DNA from: Cenococcum geophilum 1.58
Taxonomy: Eukaryota; Ascomycota; Dothideomycetes; Gloniales; Gloniaceae
DNA: 64,000 nucleotides
Reading direction: 5' to 3'
Assembly (NCBI GenBank): GCA_001692895.1
Contig: KV748302.1
Location: 38,760 to 102,759 of the forward strand
Below are positions 1 through 9,659 of the stretch, one piece after another. Positions within the stretch are counted from its first letter, which is position 1. Each line of letters begins with the position of its first letter. Under the pieces are notes generated by a model. That model worked only from the letters and a program-made list of their open reading frames with translations. It had not been told where the DNA came from and searched no databases. The translations under genes and the position numbers were made by a program.

Positions 1-490
1 TAAAGAAGCTCAATATAAGATACCTAGGTCCCTTCTAAGTTAAGGAACGAATTAGTAAGCTAGCCTATCGTCTCTAGCTACCCCTATCTATAGCCCATGT
101 GCATCTAGTGTTTTATATAAACCTACTAGAGCCATAGCATAGACCACTACTAGAAAAGAACTTCCGTCTAGGTCTAATTAAACACCCTAAAGTGGTGGGC
201 GAGCGGTACGAGGTTAAAGCTATACTACGCCATAAGTCTATTAAGAACAAGCTTCAATTTAAAGTTAAATAGCTAGGCTAGCCCGCTAAGAACTCTATAT
301 AGGAACCAGAGGATTACCTTAATTATTGCAAAGATATTCTAAAAGAATATTAGGACTAAGGTCCACAATCTATAAGTCACAGAAAGCGCTCTAATACTAT
401 AGTGTCATTACAACCTATAAAGAAAGCTTGTAAAAAGAGTAAATAGGTTAAATCGGATATGAAACGGATAGGCTCCAAAAACTATAGGGA
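1..490 (+). pseudogene. pol: Chromovirus pol 3' end: integrase C-terminus plus chromodomain
   Basis: This is the 3' end of a Ty3/Gypsy chromovirus polyprotein; the rest lies before the window. From about 188 to 360 one frame reads PKVVGERYEVKAILRHK, then LQFKVK-stop-LG, then EPEDYLNYCKDILKEY. This is a chromodomain (YEVEAIL, FKVKWLG and WEPEDL blocks) with its tryptophans turned into TAG. It is followed by a short basic tail (SHRKRSNTIVS) to about 490. In chromoviruses this domain directs integration to methylated-histone heterochromatin. Element limits are uncertain; the LTR at 2748 may be its 3' LTR. The domain call is firm and the link to that LTR is inferred. Confidence 0.75.
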
Positions 491-741
491 TAGGGCTACG
501 GCCTAAGGCAGGACAGGTCCTTAGCCTTTTCACGTACATAGCATAGAGTTGATAGGGCATTTTGCTAGAATTGCATTCCCATTCATTAATCTATACTAGG
601 AACATTGTTCCTAGGGCTTCCAAGCCCTTTCTAAAAGCCTTACGAGGCCTTCTTAAGCACCTAATCGAGGTCCTTAATTGCTACTATATACAAGAACGAA
701 TCCCAAAAGTCTAAACCACAAATACCCAATCTGAAAAGCCA

Positions 742-1443
742 CTACGCCTCATCATCAGGAGTAGGATTAGTATCCATCGGGCTACTAAGTAATAGCTGAC
801 GAGAATAGGATCTAAATGCCTTAGTAGGCGTATAAGTAGGTATAAAAATAGGGGCAGAACGATAAGGTGTAGCTAAAGCAGAGACTCTTAAACGCTCAAC
901 ACTAATATTAGGTCCAAACCAATACCAACAAAGCTCTTGCGGCGTAAGCTTATAGTTAATAAAGACACGCTTAAGCCTAGAATAAATAGAGACGTTAGCT
1001 GGCTAGTACAGTCTAAAACCACCAAGACCTTGCTACGGCAACTATTAGTTACCTATCTAGTAGGTATCCGAAGGGTAACCTACCTAATAACGCATCATAT
1101 TATACTCTTTCGAAACTTAACGCGCATACACAAACTCCTTTCTATGGTAGACAGCAACCTTCTTCTTATCACCCCTATCCCTCACCCTATCCTCAGTATA
1201 CCAACCTTACTCTTATATCAGGCGTTACTGGCTAGCTTACTAGGAATTATGGGCAGTATAGATGGCCGTAGCATAGTCTTAAATTCGGCCAAGTCGTTTA
1301 GCATTTACGCTAAAATAAGAGAGAGCCCGGGCGATGTAGTAGTTAAGAACATTAAAGGAACGTCGCCACTCAGGCCCAGGCTATTAAAGCTTAAAGTCAG
1401 CAATGGAAATCTATTAAGAATAGAAAAGCTTACCTTAACGTAA
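742..1443 (-). pseudogene. Unrecognised degenerate coding remnant (C-terminal end)
   Basis: On the minus strand a frame is open from an in-frame stop at 1003-1005 down to the stop at 742-744. It reads through LTPQELCWYWFGPN and ends in MDTNPTPDDEA. The upstream stop is a TAG in a Trp context, so the frame probably began further up, towards 1440. The composition looks protein-coding and is less damaged than its neighbours. I do not recognise the family. The plus-strand open frame at 937-1443 overlaps it and looks like a shadow. Position 491-741 holds no feature I can support. Confidence 0.35.
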
Positions 1444-1779
1444 CTGCCGCTCTTAGTACGCATGCATTAATTACAAGGACTAAAGGTATTGGATCTAACG
1501 CAGTACGTCTTATTACAAGCCTCCAGAATCCTGTTATTAGATTTCTGGTCTTTTAAAGACATGTAGGCAAAATTATTTAGGTAGGACTAGTACTAGTTAC
1601 AAGTTAGCGGAGGTTGGGGTTCTATATACAAAGGTAGGGCTAGAATACGCTGTAGAATCTACTTAAAAGAGCAGTTAGCAGGAGAACGAAGAGGCATATT
1701 AAATTATTAATAGAAAAGAAGAAAATCTTAATAATATATCGAAGATACGTCTAAAATTGGACGAAGGTTAATAATAGGA

Positions 1780-2560
1780 AAGTGAGGTGTTGAGGAAAAG
1801 GAGCTGCTCGATAAGTAAAGGTGTCCTTATACTTCACCGTCCAATACCCTTCCGGTGAATAGCCGCAACCTTACCAATATAACTCCGTTACAATAGCGCT
1901 ATTTAGAAGGAAGGAAACACGCGTATAAGTTATTTAACCATCACTTCCTTACAAAAACTAACTACGCGGCCGGGGGAAGGCAATTAAGACGTTAAATTAA
2001 AGACGCATATAGGTTAAATTAGACCTAAAACGATACTATAGTATCAAAGAATAACGTTATAGACGTTCTTAACAATCGCATAATAGCTATAATTACTATT
2101 GCGAAATGTCCCTATTTGCTAGGCAGTAGAGCTACACCAAATATATGGCACAGAACTACTAGATTTGAAACCACATATACCAAATCTTAAGAGACAAGTC
2201 TCTTTAACTGACTAATTAATACCTTAACCGCATCTAATAGCCTAAGGGCAAATACGGAAGTAATACGTTAGTGACGCAGAGGATCATAAAAAAAGGATTA
2301 TAAGAAAGAATTATAGACTATATCTTAGCAGTTAAAGACGACGGCAAGCCAAGGCTTTATACGTTAAATCCCATACCAAAAGGTTCTACAGAACTATATT
2401 AGAACATTAAATTGCCTATAACACTCGTGATTAATTACAGACCGGCATAAAGGCTTGGAAGCAGAGTTATATAAAAATCCCTGTGTTAGCCTAGGTAGTC
2501 ACCGGCATACTTCCAGTAGACTTCTAATAGGTCTCCTAGCAATCCTCGCGTTTTTTCTCC
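1780..2560 (+). pseudogene. Unrecognised degenerate coding sequence
   Basis: Plus-strand frames here are protein-like with RIP-type stops. One phase is readable from about 1800 to 2160 (for example VIDVLNNRIIAIITIAKCPY) and another from about 2283 to 2500 (for example DYILAVKDDGKPRLYTLNPI), so at least one frameshift is needed. It lies between the chromodomain remnant and the polypurine tract at 2731. It could be an accessory region of that element or an unrelated insertion. No family motif was recognised. Position 1444-1780 shows nothing I can call. Confidence 0.3.
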
Positions 2561-2730
2561 AGTTACGTTTTTCCCTTATTAAGGTTTTTCAGGAGTTTAA
2601 AGCAGGGGTTAGATAGATAGATGATATACAGCGGCATACCAACACCTCTCCGATATCTCTCCGAACCTCTTCTGGGACGAGCCCTTATAATCTCCCTACC
2701 GTAAGGTAATGGCGATCGGGGGCCGACCGC

Positions 2731-2962
2731 AAGAAGGGGGGGGGTAATGTAAGGGATATTATTGCGGACACCTCGGGTTGCCCTCAGGACAACCCCTAGA
2801 CGCCCCTCAGATAGTCGCCGGTCACGTGCCGGAGGCACATGCCCGTAGTATATAGTCTCCACGATCCCAAAGGCCTTACCTCCTTAAGGATTCGTCTCTC
2901 TTACCAATCTATCCTGTTCCAATCGTGTCCTTATAGCCCCCTGTCTATAAGATCCCCTCACA
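2731..2962 (+). repeat. Polypurine tract and 3' LTR of a plus-strand LTR retrotransposon
   Basis: The run AAGAAGGGGGGGGGTAA (2731-2747) is a polypurine tract (the plus-strand DNA primer site) directly followed by TGTAAGGGATATT. The segment closes at CCCCTCACA (2962), so it has the TG...CA ends of an LTR of about 215 bp. It is richer in G+C than its surroundings and little touched by RIP. No matching 5' LTR is in the window. The short minus-strand open frame over 2563-2862 crosses the boundary and is probably spurious. Confidence 0.6.
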
Positions 2963-3590
2963 ATAATAAACTAGTTAGGTGATTATCTTTTCTTTTATAA
3001 GACCTTTAATGGCCTAGCGCGTGCGTTACTTATAGTTATAGTTAGCGTTATTAACCTTAAATCGGTTCTTAACTGCGGCTATTTACCAGTTAAAATGCTG
3101 TTAAGTAATACCGCTAATATTAGGTAGTAACTTCTTAACTAAGGCGTTAAGATTTAATTAGCGTATATATTTGCTACCTAACTTATACTCTTTACTAGAG
3201 AGGTAATAGGAGGGCTTTATTAAATTAATAATGCTCTATAAGTTCGCTATTTTCTTAGCTAGCTTATCTAGCTCCTTTATATTAGCGGTATTAGGTAGGA
3301 TATTAGTAACCTTACTAAGCTTCTATTAAGCCTAGACATATAAGTTAAACTAGTCTCTAGTATTTATAAATATCTAATTATTTTAAGGTTTAGAAGGTAG
3401 CTTAGATACTATTAGTATACTTCTAGCGGTTTTGTCTATATTAGATCCTAAGGCGTTCTACAGTTATATCGCCAGCGTATTACCGTTAGGTATAGGCATT
3501 AGTTTTCTTTTTAGAGGTATTATAGAAAAATTAAACCAGCTATCCTCCTAAGGGGATTAGTAAGGATTTAAATATAAGGTAAGGATATAG
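2963..3590 (-). pseudogene. Degenerate minus-strand coding remnant, possibly gag
   Basis: A minus-strand frame around 3130-3310 reads VTNILPNTANIKELDKLAKK and continues for about 50 codons with few stops. This resembles helical gag-type sequence but carries no zinc knuckle or other diagnostic motif. It lies just downstream, on the minus strand, of an LTR-like segment (3600-3775), which is where gag would be expected. The assignment is inferred from position. Confidence 0.25.
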
Positions 3591-3599
3591 ATAGGGAGT

Positions 3600-3775
3600 C
3601 TAATAATAGAATAATAGGGTATATTGTATAGACAGAGACAAATCCTTAAGGGAAAAGGAGGAGTCTATATGCGGGGTAGGAAGGGTTTTCCCTAGGTATA
3701 TATAGCGCACATGCCTTATAGGCGAGTCACCCCTAAGTTGCTCTAGGGTCGCCTATACCTTACGGCTATATAACT
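3600..3775 (-). repeat. Diverged LTR-like segment in inverted orientation
   Basis: Read on the minus strand, this segment runs in parallel with the LTR at 2748-2962: CGTAAGGTA near the start, GGCATGTGC against GGCACATGC, ATATAGACTCC against ATATAGTCTCC, and TTAAGGATTTGTCTCTG against TTAAGGATTCGTCTCTC. It therefore looks like an LTR of a related family in the opposite orientation. Its exact ends cannot be set because the terminal TG and CA are not preserved. Confidence 0.35.
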
Positions 3776-3801
3776 ATCTACTTAGGTTTTACCTAATATC
3801 T

Positions 3802-6146
3802 AACGTCTAATTTAATATTTTTATTTAACTATCTGTTTATAAGTAATACGCTATTAATATTACTGCGTAAACTTCTTATTCCGCTAAGAATACCTCCTAA
3901 AATGCTACTATAAATCTTAGATCTCTATCTAATATAATTTAACTTAATACTTCGTGTTTTATAAATACTTCTTTAATATAGATTCTAGTGACGTCTTCTG
4001 CTAAGATTTCTTCTATATACGTTATAAAGTAGCCCTATTTAATTAACTTATCTACTATTATAAGGATTATATTATACTCCTATCTAGTAATAAGATCTCT
4101 TAACTTTAGCAACTTAATAATAAAGTCCTATGCTATAATCTCCTATAGTCTTTCTAATATTTTAATAGGTTATAGCCCTCTATATAGCTTATACCTTATT
4201 AGTTTATTCCTTTAGCAATCTAAATACTCTTTTATTACTTTTCTAGCAATACCCTAGATTCTGTTAATAATATATTCTTCTTAAAGTCTTAACACTAAGC
4301 CTATTACTCTGTTGTGTCCTTAAGTTATTCCCTTATAGAAATCTTCTATAAAATAATCTACGATGCTCCTTAGGATATACTTTACTTCTTAATTTTTATA
4401 TATATCTATTTATAGATCTCCAATTTATACTTTTAAAATCCTTTATACCTAAAAGCTTTCTAGTATCTTATAGACTCTTCCTAGTTTATTATCCTCTTAA
4501 GTTGCTACTAGCTTAGGGTAATTATATCTAATTAATCCATCGTTATCTTTGCGTAGTATTACTCCTAATAGTTTCTTATCATTTTACAGTTTAGCCTTTC
4601 TGCTTAATACGTCTACTTTTACGTTTTTAGTTCCTTTAGTATACTAAATCTTAAAATAGCATTTTATAAGCATCTCTACCTATCTAACTTATCTTTAGTT
4701 AAGTTCCTTTATTATTAGGAACCCCGTTAAGTTTTTATAGTCTATCTTAACTATAAATAATTTCTTTACGCTTTATAAGAATACTCTCTATTTCTTAAAT
4801 ACTATAACTATCCTTAATAACTCCTTATTATAGACGTTGTAGTTTAGTTCTAGTAGTATTATTTTCCAACTATAGTATACTACTAGGTACTATATATTTT
4901 TGTACTTCTATAGTAAATATACTCCTAGTATAAAGTCTAATATATCCGTTTTTATAAGCGTGTCTAGTTCTGGTTAATGGATTTTAAGAATTAGCTTCTA
5001 AGTAAATAACTCCTTAAGTTCCTTAAATAGCTTCTTCTACTTACTTTATTATACCTATAGTTCCTCTTTCTTTATAAGCCTAGTAAATAGTATAATATTC
5101 TTTAACCATTATACTATAAACCTTTTATAGTAGTTGCAAACCTCTAAAAATAACCTTAACTACGTTATATTTTCTAATTCATACTAACTTACTATAGCTT
5201 TAATCTTCTTTAGGTCTATACTAATATAACCTAGTTTAATAATAAATCCGATAAAATTGGTCTTCTTAGTAAAGAACTCGTATTTTTTAATTACTACTAG
5301 CATCTATTTTTCTTATACTCTCCTTAAGACCTATTTAATGTATTCCCTATATTCTTCCTTAGTTATTAAGTAGATAATATTATTATTAAGGTATACTATA
5401 ATAAACTTATTAAGGTATTCTCCTAATATACTATTAATTCTCTTTTAAAATATTACTAGTGCATTTATTAATTTAAATTATATAACTAATAATTTATATA
5501 GTCCTTCTTTTAATCTAAAGGCTGCCTTTTATTTATTGCCCTCCTTAATTCTAATCTAATAGTACGCCTATCTTAAATCTATCTTCGTAAAGATTTATAC
5601 ATTACCTATCCTATTTTAGAATTCGCTAATTAAGGGTAAAGAATATCTATCCTTCTAAGTAATGCTATTTAACTATCTATAGTTAATATATAGCCTACGT
5701 TTCCGTTTTTCTTTAGTATAAACAGTACTAGATATCCTACTAATAACTACGATAGTCTAATATATCCTTTCCGTAGGGTTTCCTAGATAAACTCTTTAAG
5801 TGCTCTTAACTCCTCTTAAGTAAGCTTATATATTAGAAAGAACCTTAAACTTATTTCTAGTTCTAACTCTATTTTATAGTCTTATACTATATAATTTACT
5901 AGCTTTTTATTTTCTAGGCTCTATAGTTTTTTTACTATACTTATAGTATTTCTTTAGTATATAACTTAAGCCTTGCTTAGTCTCTTTATATATTGCTCCG
6001 ACTTAGTACTATACCATTTTAGTTTATTATCGCATTCTACGGCGTTAAGTATCTTTAATATTAACCTAACCTATAACCTAATTAATCTTTAGATTGTACT
6101 CCTATAACTAAAGTATACTTAATATTACCTTATCCCGTCCTAATAG
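3802..6146 (-). pseudogene. pol: Element AD, 3' half: chromovirus pol (integrase part, RNase H, RT)
   Basis: This is the 3' half of a minus-strand Ty3/Gypsy chromovirus of the same family as C (9211-27410) and B (56300-63545). It aligns base by base with B from about 58450 to 60900. Reverse transcriptase lies at about 5250-5800. The YLDD box reads YLNN near 5385, the RIP-type Asp-to-Asn change. RNase H follows at lower coordinates. The integrase is truncated: homology stops at about 3802 and no 3' LTR is present. At 6146 the sequence stops inside the protease-RT linker and resumes at 42029, because element G inserted there. It is among the most heavily RIP-damaged copies of the family. Confidence 0.8.
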
Positions 6147-6411
6147 TGTAATAGGGTAAATTAGCCCACTAGATTTAATATCTAGATTAGGTATAGTCTA
6201 GGGGGTATATAAACCTTCCATAGATATATAGATTAGTCTATAGCCCCAGAGTTTCTAATAACTTAAATAGGCTTAACGGATAGACAGAATATACTCTTTT
6301 CTTCTCTTCTTACGGACTGCTTTCCTACTAATTTTTACTAACTAACTACGACCGACTGATAGACTGACAGCACCGTAACTTCTTGTCTGGAGAGAGACCT
6401 TCCCTTTTATA
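6147..6411 (+). repeat. Element G 5' LTR (265 bp)
   Basis: It starts TGTAATAGGGTAAATTAG and ends CTTCCCTTTTATA, where the right copy has CTTCCCTCCTACA, so the terminal CA has become TA. It contains a GACT/GACTGA-rich microsatellite stretch near 6330-6370 that accounts for the 9-bp length difference from the right LTR. The solo LTR at 57071-57326 shares the 3' end pattern. I found no tRNA-type or self-type primer site directly after it. Confidence 0.85.
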
Positions 6412-6855
6412 TACTTTATGGCATTCCATATAGGGACAACGGCAAGCTCTTTAGATTAGAAGTCTAGTGCTATATATATAGGAGACGTATAGGAACGTGC
6501 TGCAGCCATAAAAGGACTAAAAACTGTTAAGTCACCATTACCGGAAGCCGTTAAGTCACTAATAGGTGCGGGAATTAAGTACAGAACTATTAGTAACATA
6601 CGCGCAGGTATTACCATTATTAAGATAAGTTAATAATACTTTTGGAGATTATTATCTAAGACCTATAGTAGACGGAATAGATAACTAGGAGTGGGAATAC
6701 AAGTATAGGGTACAGCAGAATAGAGGATAAAAGAGAGGGTTAGGATGTATTAGGACCAGTAAAAAGAAGTCTTTAATTTTTTATTTACTATATTTATAAC
6801 GGTCTATATAATTCTTCTAGCATTTATATAAGCCTCCCTTAAATTTATAAAAGTA

Positions 6856-7601
6856 ATGGCGATAGAACCGATAAAGGGAATACTAGGGATGCTAGGCCTA
6901 TTCTATAATAACGGCAGAGAAGGAAGTAGGCAGCTTATTAACCTACAAAGTTTTTCTAACTTAGAGGATGCGGTATTAGACCTAACTCCTATAATATCTA
7001 GAACTAATAACCTTTAGTAAAGAGAGGATAAGAACTAGGAGGTTAACTTACTTATTTTAGGAGAAACTACTAGTCCGTTGCCTTATAATAAACTATTAAT
7101 AAAACAAGATAAGGTATATGTTGTAGCCCAGCCTATACTAGCTCTAGGGACTCTAGTAACTTCTTACTTTATAGGATAAAACGTATTGTAATTTATTAAA
7201 CGGTATAAGCAACTATGCATTCGGCACTGTATTATAAATAATAAGAAGTATTAAAGACTTCTAGAATATTATAATTATTAAATAGGGACCTAGATCTAAA
7301 GTCTGCCTAAGTTTATTATTAGTAAATAGATAAAACTTATAAGAAAGCTTCAGATAGACTACTAAGGAAGTAACTACTTTTAATAAGTTAAGACGGTAGA
7401 ATTCTTAGAAGTGTATATANTNTAGTATAGNAATAACCNANCTAGTAGTATACGCNAGTACTNNAGATAATTTANACTNATTTNCTAGAAGGTTACTAAA
7501 GCTAGTAATTTAGAAAACTGTAAATAAGGATACTAGTTTACAAAAGGACTCCTATTTAAATATTAAAAGTATACTATAACTAAGACAGGAGCTAACCCAG
7601 A
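6856..7601 (+). pseudogene. gag: Element G gag, N-terminal part
   Basis: The ATG at 6856 opens MAIEPIKGILGMLGLFYNN and the frame runs on with Gln/Trp-to-stop changes (for example at 7016). It is the first coding frame after the 5' LTR and so the presumed capsid precursor, although no major-homology motif is seen. About 445 bp of untranslated leader precede it (6412-6855), in which I see no further feature. Ambiguous bases cluster at 7419-7483. The frame is broken at 7602 by element K and resumes at 9057 and then 27416. Confidence 0.6.
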
Positions 7602-7788
7602 TGTCACAGTACGTGCGGACTGTCAAGGTACGATGTACGAGGTGACTGTATATGATTGACAAACGATGTCGTGTGAGGATCTATGTAGGAGGTGAGGCGG
7701 TATATATACNNGTCGCTCAGGGGTCAGGTCCGTGCTCATGCATACGCGTACACGAGCCATAACAACGCGTCAGGTCAGTGCCGTGACA
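7602..7788 (-). repeat. Element K LTR, 3' copy
   Basis: This is the 3' LTR in the element's minus orientation. It differs from the 8875-9056 copy by a 5-bp insertion near 7751 and a handful of substitutions, so the insertion is fairly recent relative to its RIP-damaged host. Confidence 0.85.
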
Positions 7789-8082
7789 GTACATCCCTCC
7801 CCAACAAGGCGAGCTCCTGTGAGCCAAGTGACGGCAGTAAAAACACAGAGATAAAAAAAAAAAGATATATATATCCTCATCCTTCCAGTCCTTAAAGGTT
7901 CTCGTCCTTCCAGTCCTTAAAGGTCCTCGTCCTTACAGTCCTCGGACCCTCCTACCTATATCCCTACTACATCGCTCTCCGCTAGTGCTCGTCTCGAGCA
8001 CTAAATAAAGCCGAAGGCGGAGGGGTAAAACAGAGGAGACGAAAAAAAATGTAACCGCAGGGCGTAATTTTGCGGATATTGA

Positions 8083-8292
8083 CACTCGAAAGGCTCGGTT
8101 ACGGAGATCGAGGTTATTGCGTAGACTCGAAAGGCTCGGGGTACGGAGATCGAGGTTATTGCGTAGACTCGAAAGGCTCGGGGTACGGAGATCGAGATTA
8201 AGGCGTAGACTCGAAAGGCTCGGAGGTTACGGAGATCAAGGTTAAAGTATAGGCTCGAAAGGCTTGGGGTACGGAGATCGAGGTTAAAACGT
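8083..8292. repeat. Tandem repeat, about 5 copies of a 42-bp unit inside element K
   Basis: The motif ACTCGAAAGGCTCGG recurs at 8083, 8124, 8167, 8209 and about 8252 (spacing 41-43 bp), each followed by TACGGAGATCGAGGTTA with small variations. The last copy is the most diverged. Confidence 0.85.
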
Positions 8293-8399
8293 AGATTCTT
8301 ATCGCGGTAAACTTAAAGTATATCGTTGTCGAAGACGAAGACGGAGACGGAGACGGGGACGAGATCGGTAACCCATAGTCTTACACTGTAATCAAGACA

Positions 8400-8690
8400 C
8401 GAGGACATAGCCCGCAGGGTGTCTCCCTGCAGCCGGCTTGGAAACTCAGGACGGAAGCAGTAGCTAGGAACAGACTCGGAGACGGAGAAGAGATCAGTAA
8501 CCTATAGTCTTACACTGTAATTAAGGCACAAGGAACATAGCCCGCAGGGTGTCTCCCTGCAGCCGGCTTAGAAACTTGGGACGTGAAGCAGTAGCATGGC
8601 TAGAAACAGACTCGGAGGACACTACAGTCAAAACATAAGAGACATAGCCCGTAGGGTGTCTCCCTGCAGCCGGCTTGGAAACTCGGGACG
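8400..8690. repeat. Three dispersed copies of a hairpin-forming repeat inside element K
   Basis: The palindrome GCAGGG-TGTCT-CCCTGC occurs at 8414-8430, 8544-8560 and 8651-8667 (the last has GTAGGG). Each is followed by AGCCGGCTTGGAAACTC within a longer repeated unit of about 50 bp. The six-base stem is intact in two copies. Confidence 0.8.
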
Positions 8691-8862
8691 TGTAGATATA
8701 GAGAGGAGGATATCGGCTCGGGTACTCGAATAGATTCGACAGAGATTTTACTAGGTCGCATTGACGTGGAACGGGGGTAAGAATCCCGCCCGGGGTAGGG
8801 TCGAAGCTTTGGACGTAGCTTTGGAACGGTGGAAACAAAGCCCTACCGGGGGCGTATAAGAT

Positions 8863-8874
8863 GACACGACATAC
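8863..8874 (-). promoter_or_regulatory. Element K candidate self-priming primer-binding site
   Basis: Read on the minus strand, the base pairs just inside the 5' LTR are GTATGTCGTGT. ATGTCGTGT (8864-8872) is complementary to ACACGACAT, which occurs once within K's own LTR. No tRNA-type TGG site is present. This matches the arrangement of Tf1/sushi-type elements, where the 5' end of the mRNA folds back to prime reverse transcription. Confidence 0.5.
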
Positions 8875-9056
8875 TGTCACAGTACGTGCGGACTGTCAAG
8901 GTACGATGTACGAGGTGACTGTATATGATTGACAAACGATGTCGTGTGAAGATCTATGTAGGAGGTGAGGTGGTATATATACACGTCGCTCAGGGGTCAG
9001 GTCCGTGCTCATGTATACGCGTAGCCATAACAACGCGTCAGGTCAGTGCCGTGACA
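8875..9056 (-). repeat. Element K LTR, 5' copy
   Basis: This is the 182-bp 5' LTR in the minus orientation. Its first 15 bases (TGTCACGGCACTGAC) match the LTR start of the element at 25376-27045, and its end (CTGTGACA) matches that element's LTR end; between these ends the two LTRs differ. Confidence 0.85.
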
Positions 9057-9210
9057 CCGGATAAATAAGAGTCTTTTAACTTTTACCTATTAAAGAGGGC
9101 TATAGAAGATAGGCTTAATTCGCATAAGGGCGTAGACTACTTATTAATAATAAACCCTAAAGAGTAAGGTCTTTATTAGCTGGTTAAATAATTCCGTAAA
9201 TAGTAGCCGG
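9057..9210 (+). pseudogene. gag: Element G gag, internal fragment
   Basis: This is a 154-bp slice of G between insertions K and C. It continues the sequence before 7602 and is continued at 27416, as shown by the TSDs at both junctions (CCAGA/CCGGA and GCCGG/GTCGG). It is too short to carry a motif. Confidence 0.6.
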
Positions 9211-9631
9211 TGTTACGGACGCTTTAAGTACAATATAATAACTACTTAGGGAAGAGTTAGAAGAAGCTAGTTAGTTAATTTAGGTATAGTTTAAGATAGA
9301 ACTAGTAGAGCTATATAACAAGAAATAGTAACTAAGGTTATATAATATAATCTATAGAATCTATAGAATCTATATAATCCGTAACAGAGCAGATAAAGTA
9401 TACGTACCTTATATATAAAGGGGATTTCTTAGGAGTATAGTTGTGTATTTAAAGGACCACAGTCCCTACCTAAATAGTTCTCTCCTTTATAGTAAATCTC
9501 AGAATATAATTAGAGTTAATCTATTAGGCAACCACTCTACTAGTTATTATTACGTTATTAACTTCTTATTTACCTATATACCCAGCCTACTAATAAGTCC
9601 ACTATAGTTCCTACTACAAGGCTTCGTTATA
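9211..9631 (+). repeat. Element C 5' LTR (421 bp)
   Basis: It starts TGTTACGGACGCTTTAAG and ends AGGCTTCGTTATA; the other LTR ends TTATTACA, so the CA terminus became TA. A TATATAAAGG-like TATA box lies at 9411-9421. The LTR recurs at 25315-27410 (interrupted), 56300-56720 (minus) and, as a half, 45210-45420 (minus). Confidence 0.92.
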
Positions 9632-9632
9632 T

Positions 9633-9646
9633 ATTTACTACTAAGG
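9633..9646 (+). promoter_or_regulatory. Element C candidate self-priming primer-binding site
   Basis: ATTTACTACTAAGG lies one base inside the 5' LTR. Its complement CCTTAGTAGTAAAT matches CCTTTATAGTAAAT in the middle of the LTR (about 9497-9510) at 12 of 14 positions. There is no tRNA-like TGG site. The match is AT-rich, so it is weaker evidence than in the two small elements. Confidence 0.35.
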
Positions 9647-9659
9647 TTATAGTATTAAC

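Larger units (their letters stand above)
7602..9056 (-). mobile_element. Element K: small non-autonomous LTR retrotransposon (1455 bp)
   Basis: Direct repeats 7602-7788 and 8875-9056 (187 and 182 bp; the left copy has 5 extra bases) have TG...CA ends and are flanked by CCAGA and CCGGA, a 5-bp duplication with one G-to-A change. Orientation is minus: read that way the LTR begins TGTCACGGCACTGAC and the inner side of the 7602 LTR is purine-rich (GGGGAGGGATGTAC), a polypurine tract. The 1.1-kb interior has no gag or pol, so it needs another element's enzymes. It is G+C-richer than its host and hardly RIP-mutated. The open frames at 7692-7895 and 8521-8880 look fortuitous. Confidence 0.85.

Noticed and set aside
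937-1443. Open frame of 168 codons on the plus strand
   Set aside because: It overlaps a more protein-like minus-strand frame and has no family motif; treated as a shadow.
8083-8292. 42-bp tandem array as a CRISPR array
   Set aside because: The units are contiguous without unique spacers and lie within an LTR element of a eukaryote.
8521-8880. Open frame of 119 codons on the minus strand in element K
   Set aside because: It is built from the hairpin repeats and crosses into the LTR; no homologous domain, repeat-driven openness is likelier.
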